A DNA stretch of 64,000 nucleotides from APNM01 sp040361335 (GCF_040361335.1 NZ_APNM01000003.1:1-64000), one strand, 5' to 3'; shown: positions 50,598 to 60,200, counted from the stretch's first letter. The notes: generated by a model from the sequence alone, not told the origin. Made by a program: numbers and translations.

Positions 50598-51800
50598 GTG
50601 AAGCTCCTGCATCGCATCAACTTGAATGTCTCCGGTGGCGTGGAGAACCAATTCCGCGCGTTCGTCGCTCACGACGCCGCCAGACGGGGCATGACACACG
50701 ACGTGCTGGTCGGCGATCCGGTTCACCCCGACCTGTCGGCCGATATCGTCGACCGAACCGGTGCCGTCTACAGTTACAAGCAATGGCGCGGTTTCAAGTT
50801 GCCAAGGCGGCCGCGGATATGTCGTGACCGCAATCTCGACCGGATAGTGCGTGTATCGGGGGCGGATGCGCTCCTGGCATGGAGCGCGTTCGCCAAGCCG
50901 GCCCTGGCCAATGCCTGCCGGGGACACGGCTTGCCGCTCATATATCGGGAAGGCGGAGCGGCCTGGGGCGGCGCGAACCCCGACAGCGCCCGGGTTTTTC
51001 TGGATGAAGTGTCCGGGGCGGTGTGCAATACCAATGCCTCGCGGCGCATGCTGGAGCTGAAATGGGGATATCGTGGCCCGAGCAGGATATGCCTGGGCGG
51101 CATTCGGCCCGATGCGCTGCTGCCGTCCCCGAAGCCGAGGAAACCGCGCGAAACGACCATTCTCGGATGCGCCTCACGTCTGGTCTCGATCAAGGGAACG
51201 GCGCTCGCGATTCATGCCTTGGCCGTGTTGCGCGAACAGGGCGTGTCCGCGGTTCTCCGGGTCGCCGGCGGAGGACCGGACCGGGCCGACCTGGAAGCGC
51301 TCGCGACTCGGCTGGGCGTCTCGGAGCATGTCGCCTTCCTGGGGCCGCAGCGTGATATGGCCGCTTTCTATCGGGATATCGACATTTTCCTGCATCCGGC
51401 CTTGCGGGAACCTTTGGGCAACGTATGCATCGAGGCCGCGGCCAACGGCTGCATCGTAATCGCCGGCCGGGTGGACGGGCTCGCCGAGACGGTGGAACAC
51501 GATGTGACCGGCATCACGTTGCCGCAAACACTCGATCTGGATCGGTATCACCGGCTCGGGGGACGACTGTCGGGTTTGCCCGATCTGGTCTACGATCCCG
51601 ACAGCGATTCCTTGCGGGAACTCCGATGCCTCGACCCCGACGATCTTGCGCGGGCCGTGGCCGATCTGCTGGCGGATCCGGATCGCTACGCCCGCTTGAG
51701 CGCGGCAGCGATTGACCGGACCAGGAACCGCTTTCGCTTCGACCGGTATGTGGAGGAGATGGTCAGGGCCATCCACACGTTCGCCGGAATCGGCGCATGA
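50598..51800 (+). CDS. Glycosyltransferase family 4
   Basis: A 400-residue GT-B enzyme. The GTG at 50598 gives VKLLHRINLNVSGGVENQFRAFVAHDAARRG, a proper GT4 acceptor-domain start; the upstream open frame lacks such features. The donor domain shows LGCASRLVSIKGTALAIHALAVLREQGVSAVLRVAGGGPDRADLEAL and DIFLHPALREPLGNVCIEAAANGCIVIAGRVDGLAETV. It is divergent from asnB across 169 bp and coupled to the next GT4 gene by ATGA. The linkage it forms is unknown. Confidence 0.88.
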   Translation: MKLLHRINLNVSGGVENQFRAFVAHDAARRGMTHDVLVGDPVHPDLSADIVDRTGAVYSYKQWRGFKLPRRPRICRDRNLDRIVRVSGADALLAWSAFAKPALANACRGHGLPLIYREGGAAWGGANPDSARVFLDEVSGAVCNTNASRRMLELKWGYRGPSRICLGGIRPDALLPSPKPRKPRETTILGCASRLVSIKGTALAIHALAVLREQGVSAVLRVAGGGPDRADLEALATRLGVSEHVAFLGPQRDMAAFYRDIDIFLHPALREPLGNVCIEAAANGCIVIAGRVDGLAETVEHDVTGITLPQTLDLDRYHRLGGRLSGLPDLVYDPDSDSLRELRCLDPDDLARAVADLLADPDRYARLSAAAIDRTRNRFRFDRYVEEMVRAIHTFAGIGA

Positions 51801-53005
51801 GCCGCCGGCAACCCCGCCAATCCGATACCGGAGCGAACGGCGTGCCGCACGTGGCTTTGGTGTTCAAGCAGTTGCGCGCAAGTGGCGGGGCGGAGCGGAT
51901 GGCTTCCGTGTTTCTGGATGTGTTTCGCTCCTTCGACGTGCGTCTGAGCGTGGTGGCGCGCCACATGGATGGCGTTCCCGACGGGTTCGAGTTTCATCGC
52001 GTGAACCCGCCGCACCTCGGCCGGGCCGGCCGCGTGACCGGCTTCGCGCGTGCCGCTTGCCGTAAGTTGTCCAGCCTGCGGCCGGACCTGGTTCTCTCCC
52101 AGGAGCACATGCCGTGTTGTCATGTCTATCGTGCGGGCGGCGGCGCACATGCGGAATGGCTGCGGCAACGGCGACGCGTGCAGGGCCCGCTCAAGAGGAC
52201 CTGGCAACGTTGGGATCCGCATCAACGGGCGAAACTGGCGTTGGAGCGCGCGACTTATGAGTCGCCGCATCTGCGGGCCGTTATCTGCAATTCCGCGATG
52301 GTCCGTGACGATATCCTGCGTCATTACCGCGTCGCGCCGGAGCGCTTGCACGTCATTGAGAACGCCCTCGACCCGGACGCCTATCGGCCGCCGGCGAACG
52401 CGCGGCGCGAGGCCCTGGCCCTGCGTCAGAAATTGGGCGTGCCCGCGGGCGCCGCGCTTTGGCTGTTCGTCGGGTCCGGTTTCGAACGGAAAGGGCTTGA
52501 CGTTGCCGTGCGGGCCCTGGCGCGCGCGCCGGGCACGCCTCATCTGGCCGTGGTGGGACGTGATCGTCATGCCCGCCATTACCGCCGGCTCGCGGCACGG
52601 TCGGGGGTGGCGGGCCGAGTCCATTTCGTCGGCCGTCAGGCAGACGTGCGTCCCTACTACTGGGCCGGGGACGGTCTGCTCCATCCGGCACTCTACGAGG
52701 CCTATGGATTGGTGGTGCTGGAGGCCATGGCCGCTGGGCTGCCGGTGCTCGGCAGCCGTCAATGCGGTGCAGCCAATGCGTTGATCCGGCAGGGGGAGAA
52801 TGGCTATCTCAACGATGCGCTCGATATCGATGCCTGGGCCGATGCCATTGGCCGTATCGATGGCGTCGCGGATCGCGAGTCCTTGCGACGGGCTGCGATG
52901 GCGGCCGCCATGCCGCATGACCTGGCGCGTCTGCGCGGACAGGTCCGTGAACTTTGCGATTACCTGCTCGCGGGCGTTCGGTCCGGGCCCGCGGCTGGGG
53001 CATGA
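51797..53005 (+). CDS. Glycosyltransferase family 4, WaaG-like LPS core transferase
   Basis: A 402-residue GT4 enzyme resembling LPS core glucosyltransferase WaaG. It has VALVFKQLRASGGAERMASVFLDVF, LSQEHMPCCHVYRAGGGAHAEWL, RAVICNSAMVRDDILRHYRVAPERLHVIENALDPDAY and LFVGSGFERKGLDVAVRALA. The donor site is LLHPALYEAYGLVVLEAMAAGLPVLGSRQCGAA. It overlaps the preceding GT4 gene and glnE by four bases each (ATGA), so the three are translationally coupled. Confidence 0.88.
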   Translation: MSRRQPRQSDTGANGVPHVALVFKQLRASGGAERMASVFLDVFRSFDVRLSVVARHMDGVPDGFEFHRVNPPHLGRAGRVTGFARAACRKLSSLRPDLVLSQEHMPCCHVYRAGGGAHAEWLRQRRRVQGPLKRTWQRWDPHQRAKLALERATYESPHLRAVICNSAMVRDDILRHYRVAPERLHVIENALDPDAYRPPANARREALALRQKLGVPAGAALWLFVGSGFERKGLDVAVRALARAPGTPHLAVVGRDRHARHYRRLAARSGVAGRVHFVGRQADVRPYYWAGDGLLHPALYEAYGLVVLEAMAAGLPVLGSRQCGAANALIRQGENGYLNDALDIDAWADAIGRIDGVADRESLRRAAMAAAMPHDLARLRGQVRELCDYLLAGVRSGPAAGA

Positions 53006-55824
53006 ATGCAATGAAAAAGAGTACCGAAAAGTCGGCGTTGGACAGGGTCAGGCGCTATAGCGCGTTCTGCGCGGAATGGCTGGACGCGCAGGCCGGGCGT
53101 TTCGAGGCGCTGGATCGCTCGGGCGCCCTCGACCGGGCGCCGGAGATCGACGCCCGGCAACTGGCGGCCGATGCCGCGGCCGCGGCATCGGCCGCCGATT
53201 GCATGCGCCTGCTCCGGCGCTGGCGCAACGAACGCCTGTTCCTGATCGCGTGGCGCGACCTGGTCGGCGGCGCGGCGCTCGAGGAGACCCTGGCGTCGCT
53301 GTCCGATCTCGCCGACGCCGCCATCGAGGCGGCCCTGACGTTCGCCGAGCGCGAGCTGGAAGAGCGCTACGGCACGCCGCGCACCGATGACGGCGAAGCC
53401 CAGCGCATGATCGTGATCGGCATGGGCAAGCTGGGCGGCCGCGAGCTGAACTTCTCCTCCGATATCGACCTGATCTTCGCCTACCGGCGCGATGCCGAGA
53501 CCGACGGCCGTCGCCGGGTGCCCGCCGCCGAATATTACAAGCGCCTGGCGCGGGAGGTGGTGGGGCTGTTGTCGGAGCAGACCGCCGACGGCTTCGTGTT
53601 CCGGGTCGACACCCGGCTGCGGCCGTTCGGGGACGCCGGGGCCCTGGTGGCGAGCCTGCCGGCGATGGAAAGCTACTATCAGGCGCACGGCCGCGAGTGG
53701 GAACGCTATGCTTGGATCAAGGCGCGCCCGGTGGCCGGCGACATGGCCGGCGGCAGGCGCGTGCTGGAGATGCTGCGGCCGTTCGTCTACCGCCGCTACC
53801 TGGATTACGGCGCCTTCGAGTCCATCCGCGACATGAAGGCCCTGATCAACCGTCAGGTCGCTAGCCGGGGTCTGGAAGACAACGTCAAGCTGGGCGGTGG
53901 CGGCATCCGCGAGGTGGAATTCATCGCCCAGGCGTTTCAGCTTATACGCGGCGGCCACGAGCCGGCCCTGCAGGACAACCGGCTGCTGCCGACATTGGCG
54001 CGCCTGGCCGAGGCCGGGCATCTGCCCGAGCATGCCGCCGCCGACCTGGAGGCCGCCTACCGCTTCCTGCGCCGCACCGAGAACCGGTTGCAGATGTGGC
54101 GCGACCAGCAGACCCACGAACTGCCGCGCGAGCAGGCGCGCCGCGCCGCGCTGGCGGAGTCCATGGCCTACGACGACTGGGATAGCTTCGCGGCGGCGTT
54201 GTCCGAGCACCGCCGCGGCGTGCGCGATGCCTTCGAACAGGTGTTCGCCTCGCCGCACGCCGATGACGAGCCGGGCGAGGGCGCCCGCATCCTGGCGCTG
54301 TGGGAGGAGGACCTGGACGAGGGCCAGACCGAGCGGGTGTTGGCCGATTACGGCATGCGCGACCCGGCGGCCGTGGTCGCGGCCCTCGACCGTCTGCGCG
54401 ACGACGCCCTGACCCGGGCCATGGGCGACCGCGGGCGCCGCTGGGTGGCGCGTCTGCTGCCGCTGCTGTTCGCGGCCGCGGCCAATACCGAGGAGCCCGA
54501 CCGGGCGGTGATCCGCGGGCTGGATGTGCTGCAGGCGATCACCGGCCGGGCGACGTACATCGCGCTGCTGGTGGAGCATCCGGCGGTGCTGTCGAGCCTG
54601 GTGCGTCTGTGCGCGGCCAGTTCCTGGATCACCGAGCAGATCAAGAGCCAGCCGGTGCTGCTGGACAGTCTGCTGGACCCGCGCATGCTCTATCGCGCGC
54701 CCGATTACGAGGAATTGCGCGCCGGGCTCGGCGAGGAACTGGCGGTCCTGCCCGAGGACGACCTGGAACGCCGCATGGATGTCCTGCGACGCTTCCGGCA
54801 GGCATCGGTGCTGCGGGTCGCCGCCGCGGACGTCACCGAGTCCATGCCGCTGATGGTGGTCAGCGACCATCTCACGGCGGTGGCGGAGGTGGTGTTGTCG
54901 GCGGCGCTGGACATCGCCTGGTCGCAGATGGTGGCGCGCTACGGCAAACCGGTGATACGCGGCGGCGAGCGCGACGGCGAGACCGCGGGCTTCGCCGCGA
55001 TCGGCTACGGCAAGCTGGGCGGTTTCGAGCTGGGTTATGCCTCCGACCTGGATTTGGTGTTCCTGTTCGACAGCCCCGGGGACCAGTCCACCGACGGCGA
55101 TCGCAGCCTCAGCCATCAGGCCTTCTTCCTGCGCCTGGCGCAGCGCCTGGTGCATGTCCTCAGCACCCAGACCGGTGCCGGTCGCGCCTACGAAGTGGAT
55201 ATGCGCCTGCGCCCGAGCGGCCAGTCCGGCCTTCTCGTGAGCCATATCGACGGTTTCGCGGCCTATCAGCGCGACAAGGCCTGGACCTGGGAGCACCAGG
55301 CGTTGGTCCGGGCCCGGCCCGTGGCCGGCGACCGCGGACTCGGCGAGCGTTTCCGCGCCCTGCGCGAGGAAATCCTCTCGCGTTCGCGCGACGAGGCGTC
55401 GCTGCGCCGCGAGGTCACCGACATGCGCCGGCGGATGCGCGAGAATCTGGATCGCAGCGGCGGGGGATCGCTGGATCTCAAGCAGACCGCCGGCGGTCTG
55501 ATCGACATCGAGTTCCTGGCGCAGTACGCCGTGCTACGCCATGCCGGCGAGTGCCGCGAACTGATGATGTTCACCGATACCATCCGCATCCTCGAGACCC
55601 TGGAGTCCGGGCGTCTGCTCGACTACGAGAGCACCAAGGCGCTCACCGACGCCTACCGGGCCTACCGCATGCGGGTGCACGCGGCGGCGTTGCAGCAGAC
55701 CCGCGCGATGATCGGCGAAGACGAGCTGACGACCGAGCGCGAGGCGGTGCGGCGGCTCTGGCGGGATTGGCTGGGATCGGCGGACGCCGGCGATGCATCC
55801 GGGCCGGCTGCCGGGGTAACATAG
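53002..55824 (+). CDS. glnE: Glutamine synthetase adenylyltransferase / deadenylase
   Basis: GlnE reversibly adenylylates glutamine synthetase in response to nitrogen status. The 940-residue protein has two nucleotidyltransferase domains, each with GxGKLGGxEL...SDxDL: GMGKLGGRELNFSSDIDLIF (about 140-160, deadenylylating half) and GYGKLGGFELGYASDLDLVF (about 667-687, adenylylating half). Each is followed by a helical domain (GGGGIREVEFIAQAF; TAGGLIDIEFLAQYA). The ATG at 53002 overlaps the GT4 stop. Placement beside LPS genes and ilvE resembles Pseudomonas. Confidence 0.97.
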   Translation: MNAMKKSTEKSALDRVRRYSAFCAEWLDAQAGRFEALDRSGALDRAPEIDARQLAADAAAAASAADCMRLLRRWRNERLFLIAWRDLVGGAALEETLASLSDLADAAIEAALTFAERELEERYGTPRTDDGEAQRMIVIGMGKLGGRELNFSSDIDLIFAYRRDAETDGRRRVPAAEYYKRLAREVVGLLSEQTADGFVFRVDTRLRPFGDAGALVASLPAMESYYQAHGREWERYAWIKARPVAGDMAGGRRVLEMLRPFVYRRYLDYGAFESIRDMKALINRQVASRGLEDNVKLGGGGIREVEFIAQAFQLIRGGHEPALQDNRLLPTLARLAEAGHLPEHAAADLEAAYRFLRRTENRLQMWRDQQTHELPREQARRAALAESMAYDDWDSFAAALSEHRRGVRDAFEQVFASPHADDEPGEGARILALWEEDLDEGQTERVLADYGMRDPAAVVAALDRLRDDALTRAMGDRGRRWVARLLPLLFAAAANTEEPDRAVIRGLDVLQAITGRATYIALLVEHPAVLSSLVRLCAASSWITEQIKSQPVLLDSLLDPRMLYRAPDYEELRAGLGEELAVLPEDDLERRMDVLRRFRQASVLRVAAADVTESMPLMVVSDHLTAVAEVVLSAALDIAWSQMVARYGKPVIRGGERDGETAGFAAIGYGKLGGFELGYASDLDLVFLFDSPGDQSTDGDRSLSHQAFFLRLAQRLVHVLSTQTGAGRAYEVDMRLRPSGQSGLLVSHIDGFAAYQRDKAWTWEHQALVRARPVAGDRGLGERFRALREEILSRSRDEASLRREVTDMRRRMRENLDRSGGGSLDLKQTAGGLIDIEFLAQYAVLRHAGECRELMMFTDTIRILETLESGRLLDYESTKALTDAYRAYRMRVHAAALQQTRAMIGEDELTTEREAVRRLWRDWLGSADAGDASGPAAGVT

Positions 55825-55891
55825 ACGGTTTATGGGCCCGTCCCCCGCCCCGCCGCGGCGGAGCGGGGCTTCCCGCCTGTCTGCGAGACCT

Positions 55892-56743
55892 ATGCGAAAA
55901 ATCGAAACCGCCCCCGCGAAGCGGCTGAGCGAGCCGGTGAACCTGCCGTTGTCGGTCAACGTGGTCACCCTCAACGAGGCGGCGAACCTGGGCCGCTGTC
56001 TGGAGAGCGTCTGCGGCCTCGCCGCGGAGATCGTGGTGATCGACTCCGGCTCCACCGACGGCACGCGCGAGATCGCCGAGCGTTACGGCGCCCGCTTCAT
56101 CCACAATGACTGGCCCGGCATGGGCGCGCAGAAGAACGTGGCCCTGGAACACTGCACTCAGCCGTGGGTGTTGTGTCTGGATGCCGACGAGGCCCTGGAC
56201 GAGACCCTGCAGACCCGGATCGTCGAGACCCTGAGCGGCACGCCCCAATACGACGGCTACGCGGTCAACCGACTGACATGGTTCCTGGGCGACTGGGTCC
56301 GGCACTCCTGGTTCCCGGAATGGCGCGTACGCCTGGCGCGGCGCGACAAGGCCCGCTGGGAGGGCGTGAATCCGCACGAGTGGCTGGCCGTGGACGGCCG
56401 CACCGCGAGGCTGGATGGTTTCCTGCCGCACTATCCGGTGCGCGACCTCGCGCATCACCTGGACAAGACCCTCGGCTACGGCCGCATCTCGGGTGCCGAG
56501 CTGGTCAAGCGCCGCCGCCGCATACCCCAGCACAAGTTGATCTTCTCGCCGCTGTGGCGGCTGGTTCGCACACTGTTGCTCAAGGGCGGCTGGCGCGACG
56601 GTTGGCGCGGTCTGGTCATCGCCTATACCAGCATGTTCAGCGCGATCCTCAAGTACGCCTACGCGATGGAAGCGACCCGCGTGCGCCCGCGCGACGACCT
56701 GCCCAACGACCCGCCCAACGACAATACCCCGCGCGGCGGCTGA
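55892..56743 (+). CDS. Glycosyltransferase family 2, WaaE-like
   Basis: A 283-residue GT-A enzyme related to LPS core beta-1,4-glucosyltransferases (WaaE/KdtX). It shows LSVNVVTLNEAANLGRCLESVCGLAAEIVVIDSGSTDGTREIAERYGA, WPGMGAQKNVALEHC, VLCLDADEALDE (DxD) and WFPEWRVRLARRDKARWEG. The C-terminal amphipathic region probably touches the membrane. An earlier ATG at 55832 is open, but similarity starts near residue 20 of the shorter form, so 55892 is used. It lies 67 bp behind glnE and 6 bp before galE. Confidence 0.88.
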   Translation: MRKIETAPAKRLSEPVNLPLSVNVVTLNEAANLGRCLESVCGLAAEIVVIDSGSTDGTREIAERYGARFIHNDWPGMGAQKNVALEHCTQPWVLCLDADEALDETLQTRIVETLSGTPQYDGYAVNRLTWFLGDWVRHSWFPEWRVRLARRDKARWEGVNPHEWLAVDGRTARLDGFLPHYPVRDLAHHLDKTLGYGRISGAELVKRRRRIPQHKLIFSPLWRLVRTLLLKGGWRDGWRGLVIAYTSMFSAILKYAYAMEATRVRPRDDLPNDPPNDNTPRGG

Positions 56744-56749
56744 CCCGGC

Positions 56750-57739
56750 ATGAGCGAGCGACCGACCGTATTCGTCACCGGGGGCGCCGGCTACATCGGC
56801 AGCCACGCCTGCAAGGCGCTGGCCGGTCAGGGCTATCGGCCGGTGGTGTACGACGACTTGTCCCGCGGCCACCGCGACAGCGTGCGCTGGGGGCCGTTGG
56901 TCGAAGGCGATGTGCTGGATACCGCCGCTCTGGAGCGCGCCCTGCGCGAGGCGCGCCCCGCCGCGGTGATGCACTTCGCCGCGTTCGCCTACGTGGGCGA
57001 ATCCATGGCCCGGCCCGAGATCTACTACCGCAACAATGTCCAGGGCACCTGGAGCCTGCTTGCGGCGATGCGCCGCGCCGGCGTGCGCGATCTGGTCTTC
57101 TCCAGCAGTTGCGCCACCTACGGCGGGGTGCATTCGCGACCGATCACCGAGGCCACGCCGCAGGCCCCGGACAGCACCTACGGTTTCACCAAGCTGGTCG
57201 CGGAGCGCATGATCGCCGACGAAACCAGGGCCCACGGCCTGAGGGCCACCGCGCTGCGCTATTTCAATGCCGCCGGCGCGGACCCGGAAGGCGAACTCCG
57301 CGAGGATCACGACCCCGAGCCGCATTTCATCCCCAACGTGCTCAAGACGGCCGCCGGCGCTGCCGGGCCGTTGACCATCAACGGCGACGATCATCCGACG
57401 GCGGACGGCACCTGCGTGCGCGATTTCGTGCACGTACAGGATCTGGCGCGCGGCCACGTCCTGGCCCTGGATGCGCTGCTCGCCGGCAATGCGCCCGCCG
57501 CGGTCAATTTCGGCACCGGCTCGGGATTCTCGCTGCTACAGATCGTGAAGCTGGCCGAGGAGGTCACCGGCCGCCCGGTCCCCTACGATTTCGCACCCGC
57601 GCGGCCCGGTGATCCGCCCTATGCGGTCGCCGATTACGAGCTCGCGCGGCGGACCCTGGGATGGGAGCCGGAACTGGCGGACATACGTTTGATGATCGAG
57701 CATGCTTGGCGGACCTTGCCGCGCCTGACGTCGGACTAG
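56750..57739 (+). CDS. galE: UDP-glucose 4-epimerase
   Basis: GalE interconverts UDP-glucose and UDP-galactose (or the GlcNAc/GalNAc pair) to feed glycan assembly. The 329-residue extended SDR has VFVTGGAGYIGSHACKALAGQGYRPVVYDDLSRGH, MHFAAFAYVGESMARPEIYYRNNVQGT and FSSSCATYG. The catalytic Tyr/Lys is in STYGFTKLVAERM, followed by RYFNAAGADPEGELREDHDPEPHFIP and YRVADYELARR-like PYAVADYELARRTLGW. Confidence 0.95.
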   Translation: MSERPTVFVTGGAGYIGSHACKALAGQGYRPVVYDDLSRGHRDSVRWGPLVEGDVLDTAALERALREARPAAVMHFAAFAYVGESMARPEIYYRNNVQGTWSLLAAMRRAGVRDLVFSSSCATYGGVHSRPITEATPQAPDSTYGFTKLVAERMIADETRAHGLRATALRYFNAAGADPEGELREDHDPEPHFIPNVLKTAAGAAGPLTINGDDHPTADGTCVRDFVHVQDLARGHVLALDALLAGNAPAAVNFGTGSGFSLLQIVKLAEEVTGRPVPYDFAPARPGDPPYAVADYELARRTLGWEPELADIRLMIEHAWRTLPRLTSD

Positions 57740-57798
57740 GTATCGACGGTTCAGCACGGCAGGCCGAAAAACCGAACGGGAAGGGGCGTACAACAACG

Positions 57799-58488
57799 AT
57801 GCATCTTCGAAATCATGTCATCTACTGGATTTTGCCCACGGCAGTGATCCTGGTGCTCCTCGGGATGTATTTCTCGAACGTGCCGCCGCTGATGGAAATA
57901 CTCGCGCCGCAGGTCAATCGTGAGCTCGGCCTGCTGGAGAACCTGCAGAACGCGGTTCTGGTGGCGATCATCGTGATGATGGTGGTCCGGCTGCGCCGGG
58001 CGCGGGAGACGGTCGAGCGCGGATTCTTCGGGCTGATCGCGGCCGCCAGCGTATTCATACTCATGGAGGAGCTGGATTGGGGAACCCATTTCTGGTGGGC
58101 CCTGCACGGCCTCGACTGGCAAACCCGGCCGGTGCTCAATATCCACAACCAGGGCGAGAACTCGGATCGCTTCAAGTTCGTCGGCAACCTCTTGCTGGTC
58201 GTGTTCTTCGTGATCCTGCCCTGGTTCCGCTTCGCGGCGCACCGGGTGTGGGTGCGGTTCCTGCAGCCCAGCCGCTGGTACCTGCTCACGGCGCTGGCGA
58301 TGGTGTTGCTGTCGGAGTTGGCGCATACCCTGGAGGAGACGGTTCCGCCGGAGCCGAACTACCTGGACAACAGCATGAGCGAGTACCGCGAGTTGTTCAC
58401 CTATTACGTCTGGGCGCTGTATTTCGGGGCGCTGGCGTTCAAGCGCGAATGGCCGACCCGCGACGCCGGAGCGGCGGCCGCCGGGTGA
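57799..58488 (+). CDS. Uncharacterised multi-pass membrane protein
   Basis: I do not recognise a named family. The 229-residue product has about six hydrophobic segments (near 8-26, 50-63, 76-90, 130-146, 162-180, 205-218). Acidic and aromatic motifs between them look functional: LMEELDWGTHFWW, NIHNQGENSDRFKFVGN, LLSELAHTLEETVPPEPNYLDNSMSEYRELFTYYVW. Its start follows galE by 59 bp, and its stop overlaps the GTG of a GT4 gene (GTGA), so it should act with that transferase, for example in glycan or lipid-linked sugar handling. Function unknown. Confidence 0.85.
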   Translation: MHLRNHVIYWILPTAVILVLLGMYFSNVPPLMEILAPQVNRELGLLENLQNAVLVAIIVMMVVRLRRARETVERGFFGLIAAASVFILMEELDWGTHFWWALHGLDWQTRPVLNIHNQGENSDRFKFVGNLLLVVFFVILPWFRFAAHRVWVRFLQPSRWYLLTALAMVLLSELAHTLEETVPPEPNYLDNSMSEYRELFTYYVWALYFGALAFKREWPTRDAGAAAAG

Positions 58489-59522
58489 TCCCGGTCTGCC
58501 ACGTCAATCTGGCGCGCGGTTTCCGCGGCGGCGAGCGCCAGACCGAACTGCTGGTGCGGGCGCTTGCCGAGCGCGGCGTGCCGCAACGGATCGTGACCCG
58601 CCGCGGCCAGCCGCTGGGATCGCGCCTGGCCGACGTGCCGGGGCTGGCGCGACGTGAGGTGGCGCGCCCCTTCCTGCGGGCCCTGCCGTTCCTGCGCGGC
58701 TGCATCGTCCATGCCCACGAGGCCAAGGCCGCGCACCTGGCGCACTGGGCGCATATCCTGACGCGGACTCCCTATCTGATCACCCGCCGGGTGGACAACG
58801 CGCCCGGACGCAGCCGGACGACGCGCGCCATGTACCGGGCCGCCGCACGCGTGGTCGTGCTCTCGGATGCCATCGGCGCGGTGATGCGCGACTACGATCC
58901 CGGCCTGGACACGGTGGTCATTCCGAGTGCCTCGGCCGGCCTCGCGGCGGATCGGGCGCGGACCGAATCGTTGCGGCGGTCGTGGAGCGGGGACCTGGTC
59001 ATTGGCCACGTCGGCGCCCTGCACCACGCCCACAAGGGGCAGGGCGACCTGATAGAAGCCTTCGCGCGCCTGGCGCCGCGCCATCCCGGCCTGCGCCTGG
59101 TCCTGGTCGGCGACGGTGTCGACGAGGCGCGTTTCCGGGCCCGGGCGGCGGACACGCCCGGCGTGATCTTCGCCGGGCGCACGGACAACGTGGGTGATTA
59201 CCTGGCGGCCTTCGATATCTTTGCCTATCCCTCGCTGCACGAGGGCCTGGGTTCCGCGCTGCTGGACGCCATGCAGGCCGGACTGCCGATCGCGGCGACC
59301 CGCGTCGGCGGTATCCCCGAACTGGTGACGGACGGCGACAACGGCCTGCTGGCCGAGCCCGGCGATCCGGCGGGACTGGCGCATATCCTGGAACGCCTCG
59401 TTCGCGACCCGGCGCTGCGGCGGCGGCTGGGCGAGGCGGGGCGCCGTCGTGTGGCGGCCTACGCCCCCGCCGCCATGGCCGAGCGTTACCTGGCGCTGTA
59501 TCGGGAACTGGGCGTGTTATGA
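58485..59522 (+). CDS. Glycosyltransferase family 4
   Basis: A 345-residue GT-B enzyme. The GTG start overlaps the membrane-protein stop and yields IPVCHVNLARGFRGGERQTELLVRALAERG. The donor domain shows VIGHVGALHHAHKGQGDLIEAFARLAPRHPGLRLVLVGDG, IFAGRTDNVGDYLAAFDIFAYPSLHEGLGSALLDAMQAGLPIAATRVGGIPELV and a C-terminal RRRVAAYAPAAMAERYLALY. Probably LPS core or O-chain assembly. It lies 30 bp before a toxin-antitoxin pair. Confidence 0.9.
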   Translation: MIPVCHVNLARGFRGGERQTELLVRALAERGVPQRIVTRRGQPLGSRLADVPGLARREVARPFLRALPFLRGCIVHAHEAKAAHLAHWAHILTRTPYLITRRVDNAPGRSRTTRAMYRAAARVVVLSDAIGAVMRDYDPGLDTVVIPSASAGLAADRARTESLRRSWSGDLVIGHVGALHHAHKGQGDLIEAFARLAPRHPGLRLVLVGDGVDEARFRARAADTPGVIFAGRTDNVGDYLAAFDIFAYPSLHEGLGSALLDAMQAGLPIAATRVGGIPELVTDGDNGLLAEPGDPAGLAHILERLVRDPALRRRLGEAGRRRVAAYAPAAMAERYLALYRELGVL

Positions 59523-59552
59523 TTCCTGTATATATGCGTGGTAGAAATCTAT

Positions 59553-59807
59553 ATGGCGCTGAGTATCAAGGATGCAGAAGCTGATCGTCTTGCCCGCGAG
59601 CTCGCGGCGCGCACCGGCCAGAGTCTGACCAATGCCGTCACCGCGGCGTTGCGCGAGCAGTTACGGACGTTGCGGGACCGGGAGGATTGCGACCTGATTG
59701 CCGACGATCTACAGGAGATCGCCCGGCGATGTGCACAGCGGCCAGTCCGCGACCGCCGGACGCCGGAGGAGTTGGTCGGCTATGACGAGCACGGGTTGCC
59801 GCGCTGA
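59553..59807 (+). CDS. vapB: VapB-type antitoxin (PSK/Rv0623-like)
   Basis: An 84-residue antitoxin. The N-terminal MALSIKDAEADRLARELAARTGQSLTNAVTAALREQL is the ribbon-helix-helix-like part of the PSK family, and the C-terminal RRTPEELVGYDEHGLPR tail should wrap the toxin. I chose the ATG at 59553; a GTG at 59538 would add five residues. An AT-rich leader (TATGATTCC, TATATATGCG) immediately upstream may hold promoter and operator. It overlaps vapC by one base. Confidence 0.9.
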   Translation: MALSIKDAEADRLARELAARTGQSLTNAVTAALREQLRTLRDREDCDLIADDLQEIARRCAQRPVRDRRTPEELVGYDEHGLPR

Positions 59808-60199
59808 TGGTCCTCGACACCTCGGCGATAGCCGCGATCTTCTTCGGCGAGCCGGAGGCGGCGGTTTTCTCCGACCGGATAGCCCGGACACCGCACTGCT
59901 ATCTGTCGGCCGCGACCTTGCTGGAATCGTCGATCGCGCTGGAACGGCGCTTTTCGCCCGAGGCCTGCGACGATCTGGACCTTTATATCTATCGCGCGGG
60001 TATCGAGACCGTGCCGGTCGACGAGGCCCAGGCCCGTCTGGCCCGGCGCGCCTATCGCAACTACGGCAAGGGCAACCACCCGGCGGGCCTCAACTACGGC
60101 GATTGCTTTGCCTACGCGCTCGCCAGGATTCTGCGACAACCTTTGCTGTTCAAGGGGGATGATTTCTCGATGACGGATTTACCGACGGTGCGGGTTTGA
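59807..60199 (+). CDS. vapC: VapC-type PIN-domain ribonuclease toxin
   Basis: A 130-residue PIN-domain endoribonuclease. The acidic active-site residues are visible in MVLDTSAIAAIFFGEPEAAVF (Asp4), LSAATLLESSIALE (Glu near 44), LNYGDCFAYALAR (Asp near 98) and LLFKGDDFSMTDL. It is the expected partner of the overlapping vapB. The hldD start lies 1 bp after its stop, an unusually tight insertion into an LPS gene string. Confidence 0.92.
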   Translation: MVLDTSAIAAIFFGEPEAAVFSDRIARTPHCYLSAATLLESSIALERRFSPEACDDLDLYIYRAGIETVPVDEAQARLARRAYRNYGKGNHPAGLNYGDCFAYALARILRQPLLFKGDDFSMTDLPTVRV

Positions 60200-60200
60200 C

